Shown piece after piece: positions 53,424 through 64,000 of a stretch of 64,000 bases of DNA (its first letter is position 1; every line of letters begins with the position of its first letter). A program made the position numbers and the translations under genes. Source of the DNA: Sycon ciliatum (taxonomy: Eukaryota; Porifera; Calcarea; Leucosolenida; Sycettidae); NCBI RefSeq assembly GCF_964019385.1, contig NC_088643.1:50840395-50904394 (forward strand), in the 5' to 3' direction. The notes beneath the pieces were generated by a model. The model did no database searches, was not told the origin of the DNA, and worked only from the letters and a program-made list of their open reading frames with translations.

Positions 53424-56197
53424 TGCTGTTGTTCTTGTCTTCAACATACAGCACCCCGACTGCGAACACTGTTAGCGCTGCAGAGCAGACTTGTGCACTG
53501 TTCCTCTCTCTGGCACGGTAAGGGTCTTCTGTACCTTTTGTTTGATATGTCCTTCATAAGGATATCTGGTAGTTTTATTGCTTTGCATCGCAACGATTCA
53601 AAATACAGGTATGTATAAGGGTAGAGTAAAATGTGAGGGAAAACTCTCTTTTGAAAGCACCGACTGCCAAAGTGCTCAAGCCATGGGTCTTTGCTATGGG
53701 GAGAGTGCCCTGTACACTGAACTATTGTGTTGATGGGTCTTTGCTGTGGGGAGTTGTTTTTACGCCTTTTCAAGTTTTATTTCAGACCTCAAAACAAGTG
53801 GTGATTTAAAAGAGTTTTTTTGTTCTATGTATGGTGTTGGTCGTTGGTTTAGGCACACCCCGGCTGCTGATGCATCAATGAAAGCTGGCAACTGGGACAG
53901 AAAGAAGGTAAGAAGAAGGTGCCATATCCTGTCTTCACTGCCTTGTTTGTGGCCTGTGAACGATGAAGCAGCTAAGTTATTGGTGGGATGGTCAGGTACC
54001 CTGCTGATTCAGACACACGGGAATTGTGAACCTGTGACCGGGTACAATGGGATTGTGCTGTATATATACATGGTGGCAGGGATTTCTACCCCGGTTGTAA
54101 TTATGCTGCTGGTGGTGCTGCGCGTGCTGCTGCTGCTGCTGCTGCTGCTGATTCTAAGATAATGTAGTGGTGCAGTGGTGGTCTACAGAAGCAGAACGGT
54201 GGTCCTTGATCTACCTGCAACCTTACGAACTTACTGACTTCCACATAATTATGTGATTATTCATTCCTTCTGAAATATTTGACCGTTCGTGTGTGTGTGT
54301 GCGTTCATGTGTGTGTGTGTGCCTGTGCGTGCGTTCATGTGTGTGTGTGTTCATGCTTGAAATATGTTCTTAGTTCATGGGCACGGAGCTGTACGGCAAG
54401 ACCGCTGTCATCATTGGCTTGGGTCACATTGGCAGAGAGGTAGCCATCCGACTGCAGGCGTTCGGTATGAAGACCGTTGGCTTTGATGCTCTTTTGCCGG
54501 CCGAGGACACCAAAAGTAAGTGTCAGTGGCTGGGACTGTGATTATGTCTCTATAGAGGTTATATGCGATTGACTCATCATAGTACATTTGACACTCAAAA
54601 GTCAATAAGATAATATTATCATTTTCGCCCCTTAGAAGTCAATAAAATATCCCTTTTGCGGCTAAAGTTTTGCCACTCAGCTGGCTTCCATATTAGGGCT
54701 TTCAGAGTATCCCGGTGCACATTTCTATACGGTGTACCCCATATGAATGTACATGGAGTAAGTTACAGTACTCAGAAGCTACGCCGCTTACTCTGACTAG
54801 CGAAAACGATTATGAGCTACAAGCAAGCCAGAAGCTGCACTAGCCCCTGGTGTCCCGGAGTTCTGTAAAAGGAACTACAGTCAAACCTCGTTAGTACGAA
54901 CACTGATAAGGCGAACTTTCCATTAGTACGAACTAGGGCCAATCCTATGGTTGGCCAGGCATTATATCAAGTCAAAATTATTCGTTTACGATGAACTCTG
55001 TTGGGCGAACTTTCGTGAAGACGAATGAGACCCATACAATTACAACCTTCGCGCCAAAGGCAACACCTATGGCTGAGGACTCCAGAGTACTGAAGCATCT
55101 TATTTGGGTGCGCGACCTCCCCGCTCCAGTCATGCACTACATCGTTGTACCCAATTGCTTATTTGTAAAATCATCACATACATGTACATGTACTATGTTC
55201 TAGAGGGTATTCAATTGATTATGTGACATTACCTTGTCATCCGTATATGGTTTTTGCCACTAGTCTGACACCACTAAATCTTGCCGATGACGCCAGCTTG
55301 TCTTCTACAGTAAATACGGGTGAAGTGTGTAGTGTCACATGACTATCAAATCCCCAATCACTTGTGTTTCAGTAGATACGCACCTCGTCGCTGCCCGCCG
55401 TTTACCTAGTTTTGGGATCACAAGGGCGGCGTGTGGGAAGCTTTTCTTCCTTCCTTCATCCTAGTCTCGGAGTCTCTTGACTCTACACTTGACATTAGGA
55501 GAGGGAACGCTCTGTGTCCACTAACTAACTTGGAATGCCAGCTATGTTGGCTGTGTACCTGGTTGGCCACTGGACCGATCCACTGGCCACCGCATATCCA
55601 GAGCCGTGCAAGGTGGAAGTTAGATTTTGAAACACCAATACTAGAAAGAAACGCACAGCTTGGTACTATAGCACGTAACAGTTGGTTGATCGTTTTAGGA
55701 TTTAGGATTTCTTCGGTGGTGGTGTGGGCCAACCGGAAGCTCGTGGCTCAGTTTACTGCACAACGAATTCAGTTAACGTTATTGCCGGGCAGTGTCTTAA
55801 TTTGGTGGTGTGTGCTGCCTCGTTTTATCTGGTTCTGCAGAGTTTGGAGTTGATCAGATGCCCCTGGAGGAGCTCTGGCCCATAGCCGACTACATCTCTG
55901 TACATGTGCCACTGCTGCCTGCGACTAAAGGTAAGCCGAGCACCATGTGTAATGTGAGCATATGAGGAGCAGTGCTGGAATACAGCTAGCTAACTGCTCA
56001 TTGCAATACAAGTAGATTTCGGTTAATTCACACTATTTTATTAGTGTGTATCAGCCATATCATGTAGCAAGGCATCATAACAGCTACTCACATCATTTCT
56101 TAGATGGAATGGTGGCTGGATCAAGATCCCGTGACCGCCCTCGTAATGATTGGTTAGCCATAGTATCAGGCTGAAGACTGCACTCATTAATCGCACA

Positions 56198-56294
<97 letters not shown>

Positions 56295-57852
56295 GAATTG
56301 TTATGGGATATGCATGCATATCCAAGGAGCAATGTTTCTTTTAGGGGATCGAATGTCACTCCCTTTCCACCAGAGGTGGTTATGAAAGAAGGTTTGTGAC
56401 CTCCATGTTGGATAGAGCATGAGATGTGTTGCCATACACTCACAGCATGCATGTACCCCTGATCTAGAAGTGTACTATATTTAGTATCGAGACTCCATCG
56501 CCGCATCTGTAGCCAGTGGATCTAAGACTTGCTTGCTGTTGAACAGTAGAACGCCAGTTAGCATGTTTGGTGCATTCACGTGCCCTGTGTACTTACTCCA
56601 TGTGTTGCCCGCCGCCCTCTACCTTTCTTCTGTCTACTGGATCCCAGGAATGATTGGTGGCAAGACATTTGAGATGTGCAAGCCGGGCTTGAAGGTGATT
56701 AACTGCGCACGAGGTGGCATTATTGACAACGACAGTCTGGTCGCGGCGCTGGAGAGTGGCAAGTGTGGTGGTGCTGCCCTGGACGTCTTCATCAACGAGC
56801 CTCCGACCGGCGTTGAGCAAACGCTGGCACAGCACCCCAAGGTGAGTCCTGCCCTCTACTCGCTGTGTGCCGTGACACATGATTGTAACATACTCATTGA
56901 TGTGCATGTGAGCGGTGTGTGTGCAGGTGCATAGTGTGTGAAGAAACTTCTCATTTTTACAGAAATTCACAATTGAAGATAGGGACATATCCTGCCCTGT
57001 CGTAGCATTGTTGAATTGGGAATTTCACAATTGAAGATAGGGACATATCCTGCCCTGTCGTAGCATTGTTGAATTGGGAATTTAACCCAGAGGCATTGGG
57101 TATGTGGTAAGCGTACATTCGCCTTTTTACTTCAAAATAATTATTATGATGGTTGGTTCTAATTGAAACATCAATATTGAATCAACAAAGCCTGTGTTGA
57201 TATATGTTACTGTTGCTTGTGAATGGTAGGTGATCGCCTGTCCCCATCTGGGTGCAAGTACCAAGGAAGCACAGCTGCGAGTTGCACGGGAGATTGCTGA
57301 CCAGATTGTGGAGTCCTCGCAGGGCAAGAGCTTGAAGGGAATTGTAAGTTTTTTGTGGAGATGGCTCGTGTTGGTGATCCTGTCTGCAACAAACATCTCC
57401 CCCCCCCCCCCTCCACTCCTTTGTTTGTGCTATAAGTAGCGAAATTGCCTTCAGCATCACTTTACAACGCCCCCACAGTTTGGCTGGACTTCCTTTTCGG
57501 TGTGGAAAGTGTGAAACACGCCTCCATGGTTTTCGAGTTGAATTCAAACTTTGATGGGAAATCTTTGATGCTTTCGGATATGTGCCCTCGCCTCGAATTT
57601 CTTCAGCCATGATCACGACGATTATCACCCCTAATGTGTGTTTACATGATCACGACGATTATCACCCCTAATGTGTGTTTACATGATCACGATTATCACC
57701 CCTAATGTGTGTTTACATGATCACGACGATTATCACCCCTAATGTGTGTTTAGATCCAGACCCAGCTCTGAGACTTGCTTTGTCATGATTGGTTTTCCTG
57801 TCTGTACTGTTGTTGTCTCTCACAGATCAATGGTCGTCACATTGGACTATAA
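51199..57852 (+). CDS. PHGDH: D-3-phosphoglycerate dehydrogenase, short form, 9 exons, 327 aa
   Basis: PHGDH oxidises 3-phosphoglycerate with NAD+, the first step of serine synthesis in the cytosol. Exons: 51199-51342, 53046-53197, 53452-53517, 53853-53907, 54374-54515, 55841-55930, 56648-56841, 57230-57343, 57826-57852; GT-AG, phases consistent, 984 nt. Visible: [10 protein letters not shown] and [11 protein letters not shown] of the substrate-binding lobe, the Rossmann motif GLGHIG (154-159), and catalytic Arg238 (CARGGIID), Glu267 (INEPP) and His287 (CPHLGAST). The protein ends soon after KGI, adding only INGRHIGL. Human PHGDH is 533 aa, so the second regulatory (ASB) and ACT domains are absent. 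The 630 bases to the convergent AK9 gene leave little room for missed exons. Likely a type III-like, serine-insensitive enzyme. Confidence 0.93.
52556..52735. mobile_element. Truncated copy of the 239-bp TTA-flanked MITE
   Basis: Shares GAGTCGCAAGTCGACC, TACTGTACATGCGTACA-like and CAGGGACGGCAAAGAACTTT with the element at 38220-38458. The right end is intact and followed by TTA; the left arm is missing. It lies in PHGDH intron 1 next to a T14-G11 homopolymer pair. Confidence 0.75.
54878..54950 (+). mobile_element. Lone pogo/Tigger-type terminus
   Basis: TA followed by CAGTCAAACCTCGTTAGTAC and GAACACTGATAAGGCGAACT is the typical start of pogo-family elements. I found no matching inverted end downstream, so this is probably a truncated copy in PHGDH intron 5. 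A weaker relative (TA then CAGTCAACTTTGCGAATAAT) occurs near 63012. Confidence 0.5.
56200..56291. repeat. (CT)n microsatellite in PHGDH intron 6
   Basis: About 46 uninterrupted TC/CT units. Confidence 0.95.
56961..57080 (+). repeat. 60-bp tandem duplication in PHGDH intron 7
   Basis: Two copies of a 60-base unit containing CACAATTGAAGATAGGGACA and GTAGCATTGTTGAATTGGGA, nearly identical. Confidence 0.9.
57608..57752 (+). repeat. 37-bp minisatellite in PHGDH intron 8
   Basis: Four copies of TGATCACGACGATTATCACC then CCTAATGTGTGTTTACA; the third lacks one GAC. The array ends about 75 bases before the 27-nt last coding exon. Confidence 0.9.
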
Positions 57853-58481
57853 GAAGTGGGATCCGGCTTTTAGCAAACATTAGCGTATATATGTGCTTAG
57901 AATCCTTGTCGAACGTATTCTTTTTATCTTTTTTATGCAAAATTATTCACACAGTGCTGTGCTTTGCTTTGATATTAATTTATTCCTTTTGATTTTTAGG
58001 ACTCTGTAGCACTTATTACTGCTCAAAAAGCTAGGAGGGGTGAAGTAGAATCAGTCGAGAGGGCATACTTGCAGCATACTTGCTGAAGTCGAGTACTGTT
58101 TGGCAGATATTTTTTTGTGGAGTGCTTTCTTTGCGTTTCTAGAGCTAACTTTTTAAAACCAGCACAATCACTATTCTAATTCTTGACAAATTGTTGTCAA
58201 AATTCTGATACAAAAAAACAACACCAGAAAAATATAAACATCTCCTGTGAACATCATTTCGGTATCCAATTCCAAACACATGTACAAATTAAGTACTTTT
58301 AAGTTTCTCATTCTCTATTATAGTGGTGGGTCAAGTGTGTCTTTGGCTCACATCGGTGAAATATATAGTTACCAGACAAGGTGGAGATAATAACGTTAAA
58401 CCTATGCCACACAGCAATGCAGTGTTTGGAATGCCACAGCACATTCAAGTCACAGTGGAACATCACCAGACAACTATCCGG
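57853..58481. other. Convergent intergenic region of PHGDH and AK9
   Basis: It must hold both 3' UTRs. AT-rich with several TTATT/AATAT motifs; I could not choose a polyadenylation signal with confidence. No further exon with ACT-domain-like coding was found on the plus strand. Confidence 0.5.
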
Positions 58482-59886
58482 TTAGCGGATGTCCTCAATC
58501 TTGGACGACTTCAGCTGCACAAACGACTTGAGAGCGTGCACGAGCTCACGCGACCGTTCTTCTGGCTTGACGTATTCCCGTGGCATCAGACGGGCAACCT
58601 TCTCGGTCAGTTGGCACATCTCCCTGAAGCGCTCCAGCTTTCTCTGGTAGTGCTTCCTGCGGAACTCGCTGCTGTTCGGGTTGTGAGCTGTGCAAGGCAA
58701 CAAGCACAACATACACAATCGTGTACATCATACCTTCTGGTTAGAGTTGCAGACATGGCTGACAAATAAAGTGGCATGGCACAGTGGGACGACTCATTGC
58801 ACACGTGATATGGACACTGCAATGACTGGATGCAGCACGCCTACATATACAGGCTACTATACAGCAGCCTATTGCGCCTACAGCACAGGAATCATCACGC
58901 ACGCATTTCTATGAGACAACATTCAAAAATAAATGCCACAGCGAAAGAGCGTCAGTACTCCAGTACCTTTCATGTACAGCGCAACGAAGATCTTGGCTGA
59001 TTGCTCTGCCCTCATGAAGGGGTATTTCGGCTTCACCAGGGCAACTTCAGCAATAGCATGGCTCAGTGCTGTGGCTAGCGATTGCTCAAAGTATCCCAGG
59101 TTGGGAAGGCCGGCGATGCCGATAGGCTGCTTGACGGCAGGCATTTTCCGTGGCATCCGGTATTTGGTGTAGTCGGTAGGTCGCCTGGAGACGACACGAC
59201 GGGAAATTTCAAGCAGGAAATGACACATCTGAGTTGCATGCACGCATCTCTGGGTGCCACCAGTACAGGTTCACCCGAGACCAGGTTATTAGTAACAGGG
59301 CTAAACTGCCGTCCTGTTTGGTGGCGATGCCTGACTGACTGAGCCCATGCAGCAACAGCTGGTTTACAATGTAGATTCACAGCTATAGGAGCATGTAATA
59401 ACTTTGGCCTGATTTAACTTATCCAAAATAACGCCCCGGACCACATTAGCGCCCAGGCCCATATTGACGCCCATGTTCTGGACCTTCACTAACGTCTCCG
59501 CCCAGGGCCTTGTTACGGGCTTTTGCGGTATTCCGTATGATAACCAATTATGTGGCAACATTCAACTACTACATTGCTACTGTTCGAAAGCAAGACAGCT
59601 ACTAGTACTCATACTCATAGTCTTCACTACAGTCTTTACCCTTGTGATCAGAACATGCACACGTTAATTTTATATTTACGGTACGCGACTTACCTGAGAA
59701 ATCTTTTGCGATGTTCGCTGTCAGCAAAGCAGTAGAACTTGCCATCATACTCCGCAACGATGTTGGGATTCCCCGGCACAAGACCCGGCGTGCCGCTGTA
59801 CAGTAGAAACAGAATATGTGAACACGAATTGAAGAAGCATCCGCATACATGTGCAAACGACAAAGTCATACAAACTGAAGAAGCAT

Positions 59887-59963
<77 letters not shown>

Positions 59964-59966
59964 CAC

Positions 59967-60006
<40 letters not shown>

Positions 60007-60753
60007 TGACCTTGACCTTGATCTTGCCCATTGCGTACGCAATGATAGCGAATGTCGGAAAGTTCAAGTGAGAACACGAGCGCAGAACTTGGCATGTCGT
60101 TTCAGATCTCCTGGTCGACGAAATGGGCGTCCACAGACACATAGAAGAGGATCAGGAGCGGGCCGTGGCGGTGGGGTGCTACTCGCAACTCGTCTCCAGC
60201 CGGGACGATCTTGGCAACTCTCAAGCCAGGTGGTCACGCCGAGGTCCGCCAGGTCAGTCGACACCACATCTCGCCACCTCTTCTTCGGGCCGTGACGAGG
60301 ACGGGGGGCAGGCAGCTCGCCGAACAGCAATTGCTTCGGTGCGCGCGAGTCGTCCATCCTGCCGACGTGACCCAGCCAACGAAGCCTGTGGCGACGGATG
60401 ATGCGGGTGATATCAGGGTCAACACCGAATGTAGCTGCTAATGTGGCCGTTGAGATCCGATCATCCCACTGTTGACGACGACCGATACCCACAATGGACC
60501 GAACACACTGATGGTGAAACGTGTTTAGCTTCTGGAGGTGGCCTGCCTTGGTGGTCCACGTCTCCGCACCATACAAGAGGGTCGTGAGGACGACAGCCTC
60601 ATAGACACGCCTCTTGCTGCGAAGCGACAGGGTCTGGTTATCAAAGACAGGAGCTTTGAGGGCTCCAAACACAGCTGAGGCTTTCGCAAGGCGAGAGCGG
60701 ACATCAGCACAGGCAAGACCATCCGACATCGCATCCCAAGCTGAAAATGCTGC

Positions 60754-60825
<72 letters not shown>

Positions 60826-62557
60826 GCAAACGACACACATGAATGCAAGCATTGTTTCACTCTCACACACATGCCCTCCCGACCCTAGACCAAGCATAAT
60901 TTGGTTACAAGTATAATTATGTACATGCGCACAAGGAGCAACGTGACTTACGACACCAGTGACTTGCGGCCGACTTCAGCATAGGTTACTGGGCAATTTC
61001 CATTGCCCTCGAGACGACGTTGATTGCCCAGTGTCCCAGTTTGAGCAGGGGCCACACACGCCCGCAGGTGCTGCGGAGGCAGAGGCTCGCCAGGCAGGTA
61101 CTTGGCCGGATCGTCTAGAAATCTCTGCAAGCTCTCCTCGCTATCCATGCAGTAATAGCGACCCATGTAGTCAGCGGTCATGTCAATGGCCTCGCCCGTA
61201 CTGAACAGGGCACTGCCGTCGTGCAGCTCCCCGCTGGCCCAGCTCACTGGGCAGTGCAGGCCCAGGTGGCACTTGTCGTGCTCGGCGAACTCCTCCGGTG
61301 TCACGCATAAGCCACCTATCCGGGCCGCCTTGCCTAGATGTGAACACAGGATAGCATGAACGTTGAGATTGCAAGCCATGAACATTACAATGCTGTGTTG
61401 TCATAACTAGCGGCCTGGATGAGAAATCTCCCTCACACCATGAAAATCTGTGTCAAGCCATAGGGTCTGGAATACTACTCAACTATGCACCACCCAGATA
61501 GGCAAATAGACTATGTTCCAGGGGATTGCAGTCGTCAATTCCATGCACTTCCTTCAGCCAAGCACATCACATACCTTCCTGCTGCCGTGCAATGTAGGCC
61601 TGCACACGCTGTATAGCTTCTACAGCGAGGTCCTTGCACCTCTTGCGCACCGACCACCGACTCTGATAGCCATTTAGCCTCAGCCAGTTGCGGTGTTTTG
61701 TTTCGTAGTAATTGCGAACGTCGAGAAGTTCTTTCGTGTAGCTGTCCGTCTTCAGTTCCAGGGCACTGCTGCTGTCATTACGGATATCTTTGCTGCAAGT
61801 GCACAGGGGAAAGGGTTGTGAAAGGTTTCTCAGTTACGTACTATGTAACGCATTGCACTAAATCAATGCTCCCTGGCAAAACATATGCTTCATCTTACAA
61901 TATCAATCTTGGAAGTCGGGAAATCCTTGATCAAAACTGCATCATGTCTAACACTCCTCTCAAGTTAGGGGAATCCCCATCTACCCACAGTAATGAAGTG
62001 TATATGGCAGGAGCAGATTTGTTCCTGTGTGCATGTGAATGAAAACTGCGGGAAGCTTCAACGCTACAAACGCCCACCAGGAGTTCTATTCGAGAGTATT
62101 TTGCACAGCACACGCACACGCTCGCATACACCCACGCACGCACCCCCCCCCCCCCACACACACACATACTCACTCGTTTTCTGGATATGGGACACGCGAG
62201 GCCCTGGCCCGCTGAAATGAATCTTCCATGCCAAGCTCCAGCTCCATGATTAGGTACGGGCATATCCTGTGGGCCTTCAGCAGCTCAACATGTTGCATCG
62301 TCAATGGCCACCCATCAAGGATGTACCTGTCAAAACAACACGCGGAATAAAGTACCGGTACATTTGATTTGAGCAAGTTAGAATGTCATGCCTTACAATA
62401 CCATTTGCAAACTACATCATATCCTGCCATATGGCTTGCAAGCTACGGTATCAAAGCAAATGTAGCATGCAACACACATGGGTGACGAAGATAAAACGTG
62501 TCGTTTCAATTTTACTCACCCGATGTTACGTACCCAGTACTGTATGTGAGAGCAACT
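58482..62557 (-). CDS. AK9: Adenylate kinase 9, C-terminal exons (partial, 5' end off window)
   Basis: AK9 is a very large multi-domain nucleoside mono/diphosphate kinase. Exons, minus strand: 62326-62174, 61792-61575, 61333-60952, 59795-59694, 59184-58967, 58687-58482 (stop TAA). Introns are GT-AG and phases 2-1-2-2-1 join without a break. The first holds GYILDGWPLT, the adenylate-kinase ILDG(F/W)P motif. Later exons match the AK9 tail as I recall it: HLGLHCPVSW, GRYYCMDSEESLQRFLDDP, YDGKFYCFADSEHRKRFL, LPNLGYFEQSLATALSHA, and YQRKLERFREMCQLTEK then ARLMPREYVKPEER. A further 38-nt exon at 62557-62520 (ending YWVRNIG in the required phase) is plausible but weaker. The rest lies right of the window. 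Intron 59796-60951 carries a retrotransposon tail and two CA arrays. Confidence 0.85.
59887..60050. repeat. (CA)n microsatellite with hairpin-repeat core
   Basis: A CA array to about 60003 is followed by three CCTTGA-type units and then CTTGCCCATTGCGTACGCAA and TGATAGCGAATG. This is the same order (microsatellite, short tandem spacer, hairpin core) as at 5476-6030. In AK9 intron. Confidence 0.75.
60064..60754 (-). mobile_element. Non-LTR retrotransposon 3' coding fragment (reverse transcriptase tail)
   Basis: The reading frame, open back to the (CA)n at 60755, encodes the end of a LINE-type ORF2. Visible are DVRSRLAKASAVFGALKAP, LRSKRRVYEAVVLTTLLYGAETWT, LNTFHHQCVRSIVGI, HRLRWLGHVGRM and RPRHGPKKRWRDVV, the usual post-polymerase order, then a terminal finger-like CGRPFRRPGDLKRHAKFC. 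Everything upstream (endonuclease and polymerase core) is missing, as in 5'-truncated copies. The frame is intact, so the copy may be fairly young. It sits in the AK9 intron in the same orientation as the gene. The clade is not resolved. Confidence 0.88.
60755..60822. repeat. (CA)n microsatellite at the retrotransposon junction
   Basis: A pure CA array directly abuts the truncated 5' end of the retrotransposon fragment; on its other (left) side the fragment is separated from another CA array by the hairpin core. Confidence 0.9.
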
Positions 62558-62861
62558 CTGTAAATACAAGTACCGGTATTATGATTTATTTCGTATTTTG
62601 TGAGACTGTGTATTGCGCTCCCCGTCTCGGCTTTTGTTGAGCACTCTTTCTGGTGATTCAAAGTTGTCCGCCCTCGTGCAAAGCTGGAAGTGTCTATCAC
62701 ATTTACTTCGAAGAAGAGCACTCTGATTTTGTTGCTTTGGGCCAGCTTGCCGTTTATTAGATTTCCGAGTGCGATCGGTTCGGCCAGTAACTCTGAGCTC
62801 CGCTGACGAGAACTAACAAGGTCAAAGCAGCTACTTTGACGTAGCTGTCCGGAGATTTTGT

Positions 62862-62985
62862 TAACATATTACGGCATCTGCCGTTGCTATCTTAGAGCAG
62901 CTAGTGCATTTGTTTTTAATTTAATATTTTTAAACAAATGCTACTAGCTGCTCTAAGATACCAATGGCAGATGGCATAGTATGTT
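62862..62985. repeat. 124-bp foldback element
   Basis: Arms of about 53 bases (AACATATTACGGCATCTGCC ... CTTAGAGCAGCTAG ... CATTTGTTT) mirror each other around an AT-rich 17-base loop, with a few mismatches. Probable miniature foldback element; no coding. Confidence 0.85.
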
Positions 62986-63116
62986 CACTGCTATCACAAT
63001 ATAATATCTACAGTCAACTTTGCGAATAATGAATCTCAATTAAGGATGAGAAAGGTGTCCGTTATTCGCTAGTTGTCACTATAGCGTCACAAGTATGTAT
63101 GAGTTTGTACCAATAA

Positions 63117-63635
63117 GGCCAACCTTTCTTTTTTCGTTGTTTAACGTCCGCGCCCGCGTACCTTTTTGCCTCCGACCGAAAAAAAACAACAAGAAAGTAG
63201 TAGTACCAATAATATGCGAAGTTGTAAATACATGATTGTGTAGTTTCACAGTGTGCCGATCATGACCTTAAACTTATAATCTTGCCTCCCGGGCATGCCT
63301 TTGTCTTGTGTTCTTTTTCTTTTTTTGTTGGCTTTTAAATATCGTACAGTGTGTGTCCTAGTAAAAATCCAGATGTAATGAATTCATGACATGCTAACTC
63401 CATGCTATGTACATGTTTTGTTGGATTCATCAGGCATGTGCTCCAATGTACCATCAAAGAGTGTTGTTCTATGCCTGCAAGTGCTGTTAGACCCAGAAAT
63501 ATTGTATATCACATGCTTTACTGGTCAAAATGTTTGATTGGGGTTTCCAGTTTTGGAATGGGCTTTTTTTTTCGCCCTCCCGCGTACCTTTTCGCGAAAA
63601 AAGGACGTTAAACAATGAATTAACAAAGGGTGGCC
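63117..63635 (+). mobile_element. 519-bp MITE with TAA duplication, copy 2
   Basis: Same element as 46915-47444, same orientation, flanked by TAA (63114-63116, 63636-63638). The two copies differ by a handful of substitutions and short indels, so they were active fairly recently. Confidence 0.9.
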
Positions 63636-63689
63636 TAAGTATGAAGCCAAATGGTCACTAGGCCCGAGGATTATGTCGTTGATGTTATA

Positions 63690-64000
63690 CCCGAGGTGTT
63701 ATTCACAAGGTTGAATCTACCCAGGGTTGCTATTCACAAGGTTGAATCTACCCAGGGTCGCTGCTATTCACAAGGTTGAATATGCTCAGGGTTGCTATCC
63801 ACAAGGTTGAATATACCCAGGGCCGCTATTCACAAGGTTGTATATACGCAGAGTTGCTATTCACAAGGTTGAATATACCCATGGTCGCTATTCACAAGGT
63901 TGAATATACCCAGGGTCACTGCTATTCACAAGGTTGAATATACCCAGGGTCGCTATTCACAAGGTTGAATATACCCATGGTCGCTATTCACAAGGTTGAA
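63690..64000 (+). repeat. ~31-bp satellite array running off the right edge
   Basis: About ten units built on GCTATTCACAAGGTTGAATA then TACCCAGGGTC, some with an extra GCT or GCTGCT insertion and with CTACCC/ATACCC variants. The first unit starts near 63700; the array continues beyond the window. Confidence 0.95.

Noticed and set aside
63690-64000. CRISPR-like array
   Set aside because: Units are contiguous ~31-bp tandem repeats without unique spacers, in a eukaryotic genome; it is a satellite.

Overview
The window is animal nuclear DNA. It has spliced genes with GT-AG introns in consistent reading phase, long introns full of short inverted-repeat transposons, many (CA)n and (CT)n microsatellites, and a 200-base assembly gap (10417-10616). 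The gene set (a DOK-type PH-PTB adaptor, the eIF4E transporter 4E-T, a FUT10/11-type fucosyltransferase, a short PHGDH, an adenylate kinase 9) points to a metazoan. The transposon load and dense ACATGT/TGTACA motifs suggest a marine, perhaps early-branching invertebrate such as a sponge, but the species cannot be fixed from the sequence.

Layout. 1-4.0 kb: no intact gene; a zinc-finger fragment like those of hAT-derived genes, and a 585-bp inverted-repeat element. 4.1-9.5 kb (minus): six-exon DOK-like signalling adaptor, 452 aa. 9.5-17.9 kb: gene-poor, with a 2.3-kb element containing a long palindrome. 17.9-37.6 kb (plus): nine-exon 4E-T (EIF4ENIF1) gene, 1,229 aa with a glutamine-rich centre. 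Its introns hold at least eleven transposon-like elements; one carries an unrecognised 188-aa ORF, one is nested inside another, and one has perfect TTAA target duplications. 37.6-48.4 kb: gene-poor repeats. 48.4-50.0 kb (minus): intronless FUT10/11-like gene, 522 aa. 51.2-57.9 kb (plus): nine-exon D-3-phosphoglycerate dehydrogenase lacking the C-terminal regulatory region, 327 aa. 58.5-62.3 kb (minus): last six exons, perhaps seven, of adenylate kinase 9, whose 5' part lies beyond the right edge; one intron holds a non-LTR retrotransposon tail. 62.6-64 kb: transposon copy, hairpin and a ~31-bp satellite running off the window.

The genes form no operon or single pathway. FUT and PHGDH are divergent and share a 1.2-kb intergenic region; PHGDH and AK9 are convergent. 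For the three complete multi-exon genes, every exon was set by splice consensus, phase continuity and protein family fit, and each CDS length is divisible by three. Family assignments come from recognised motifs, not database searches.
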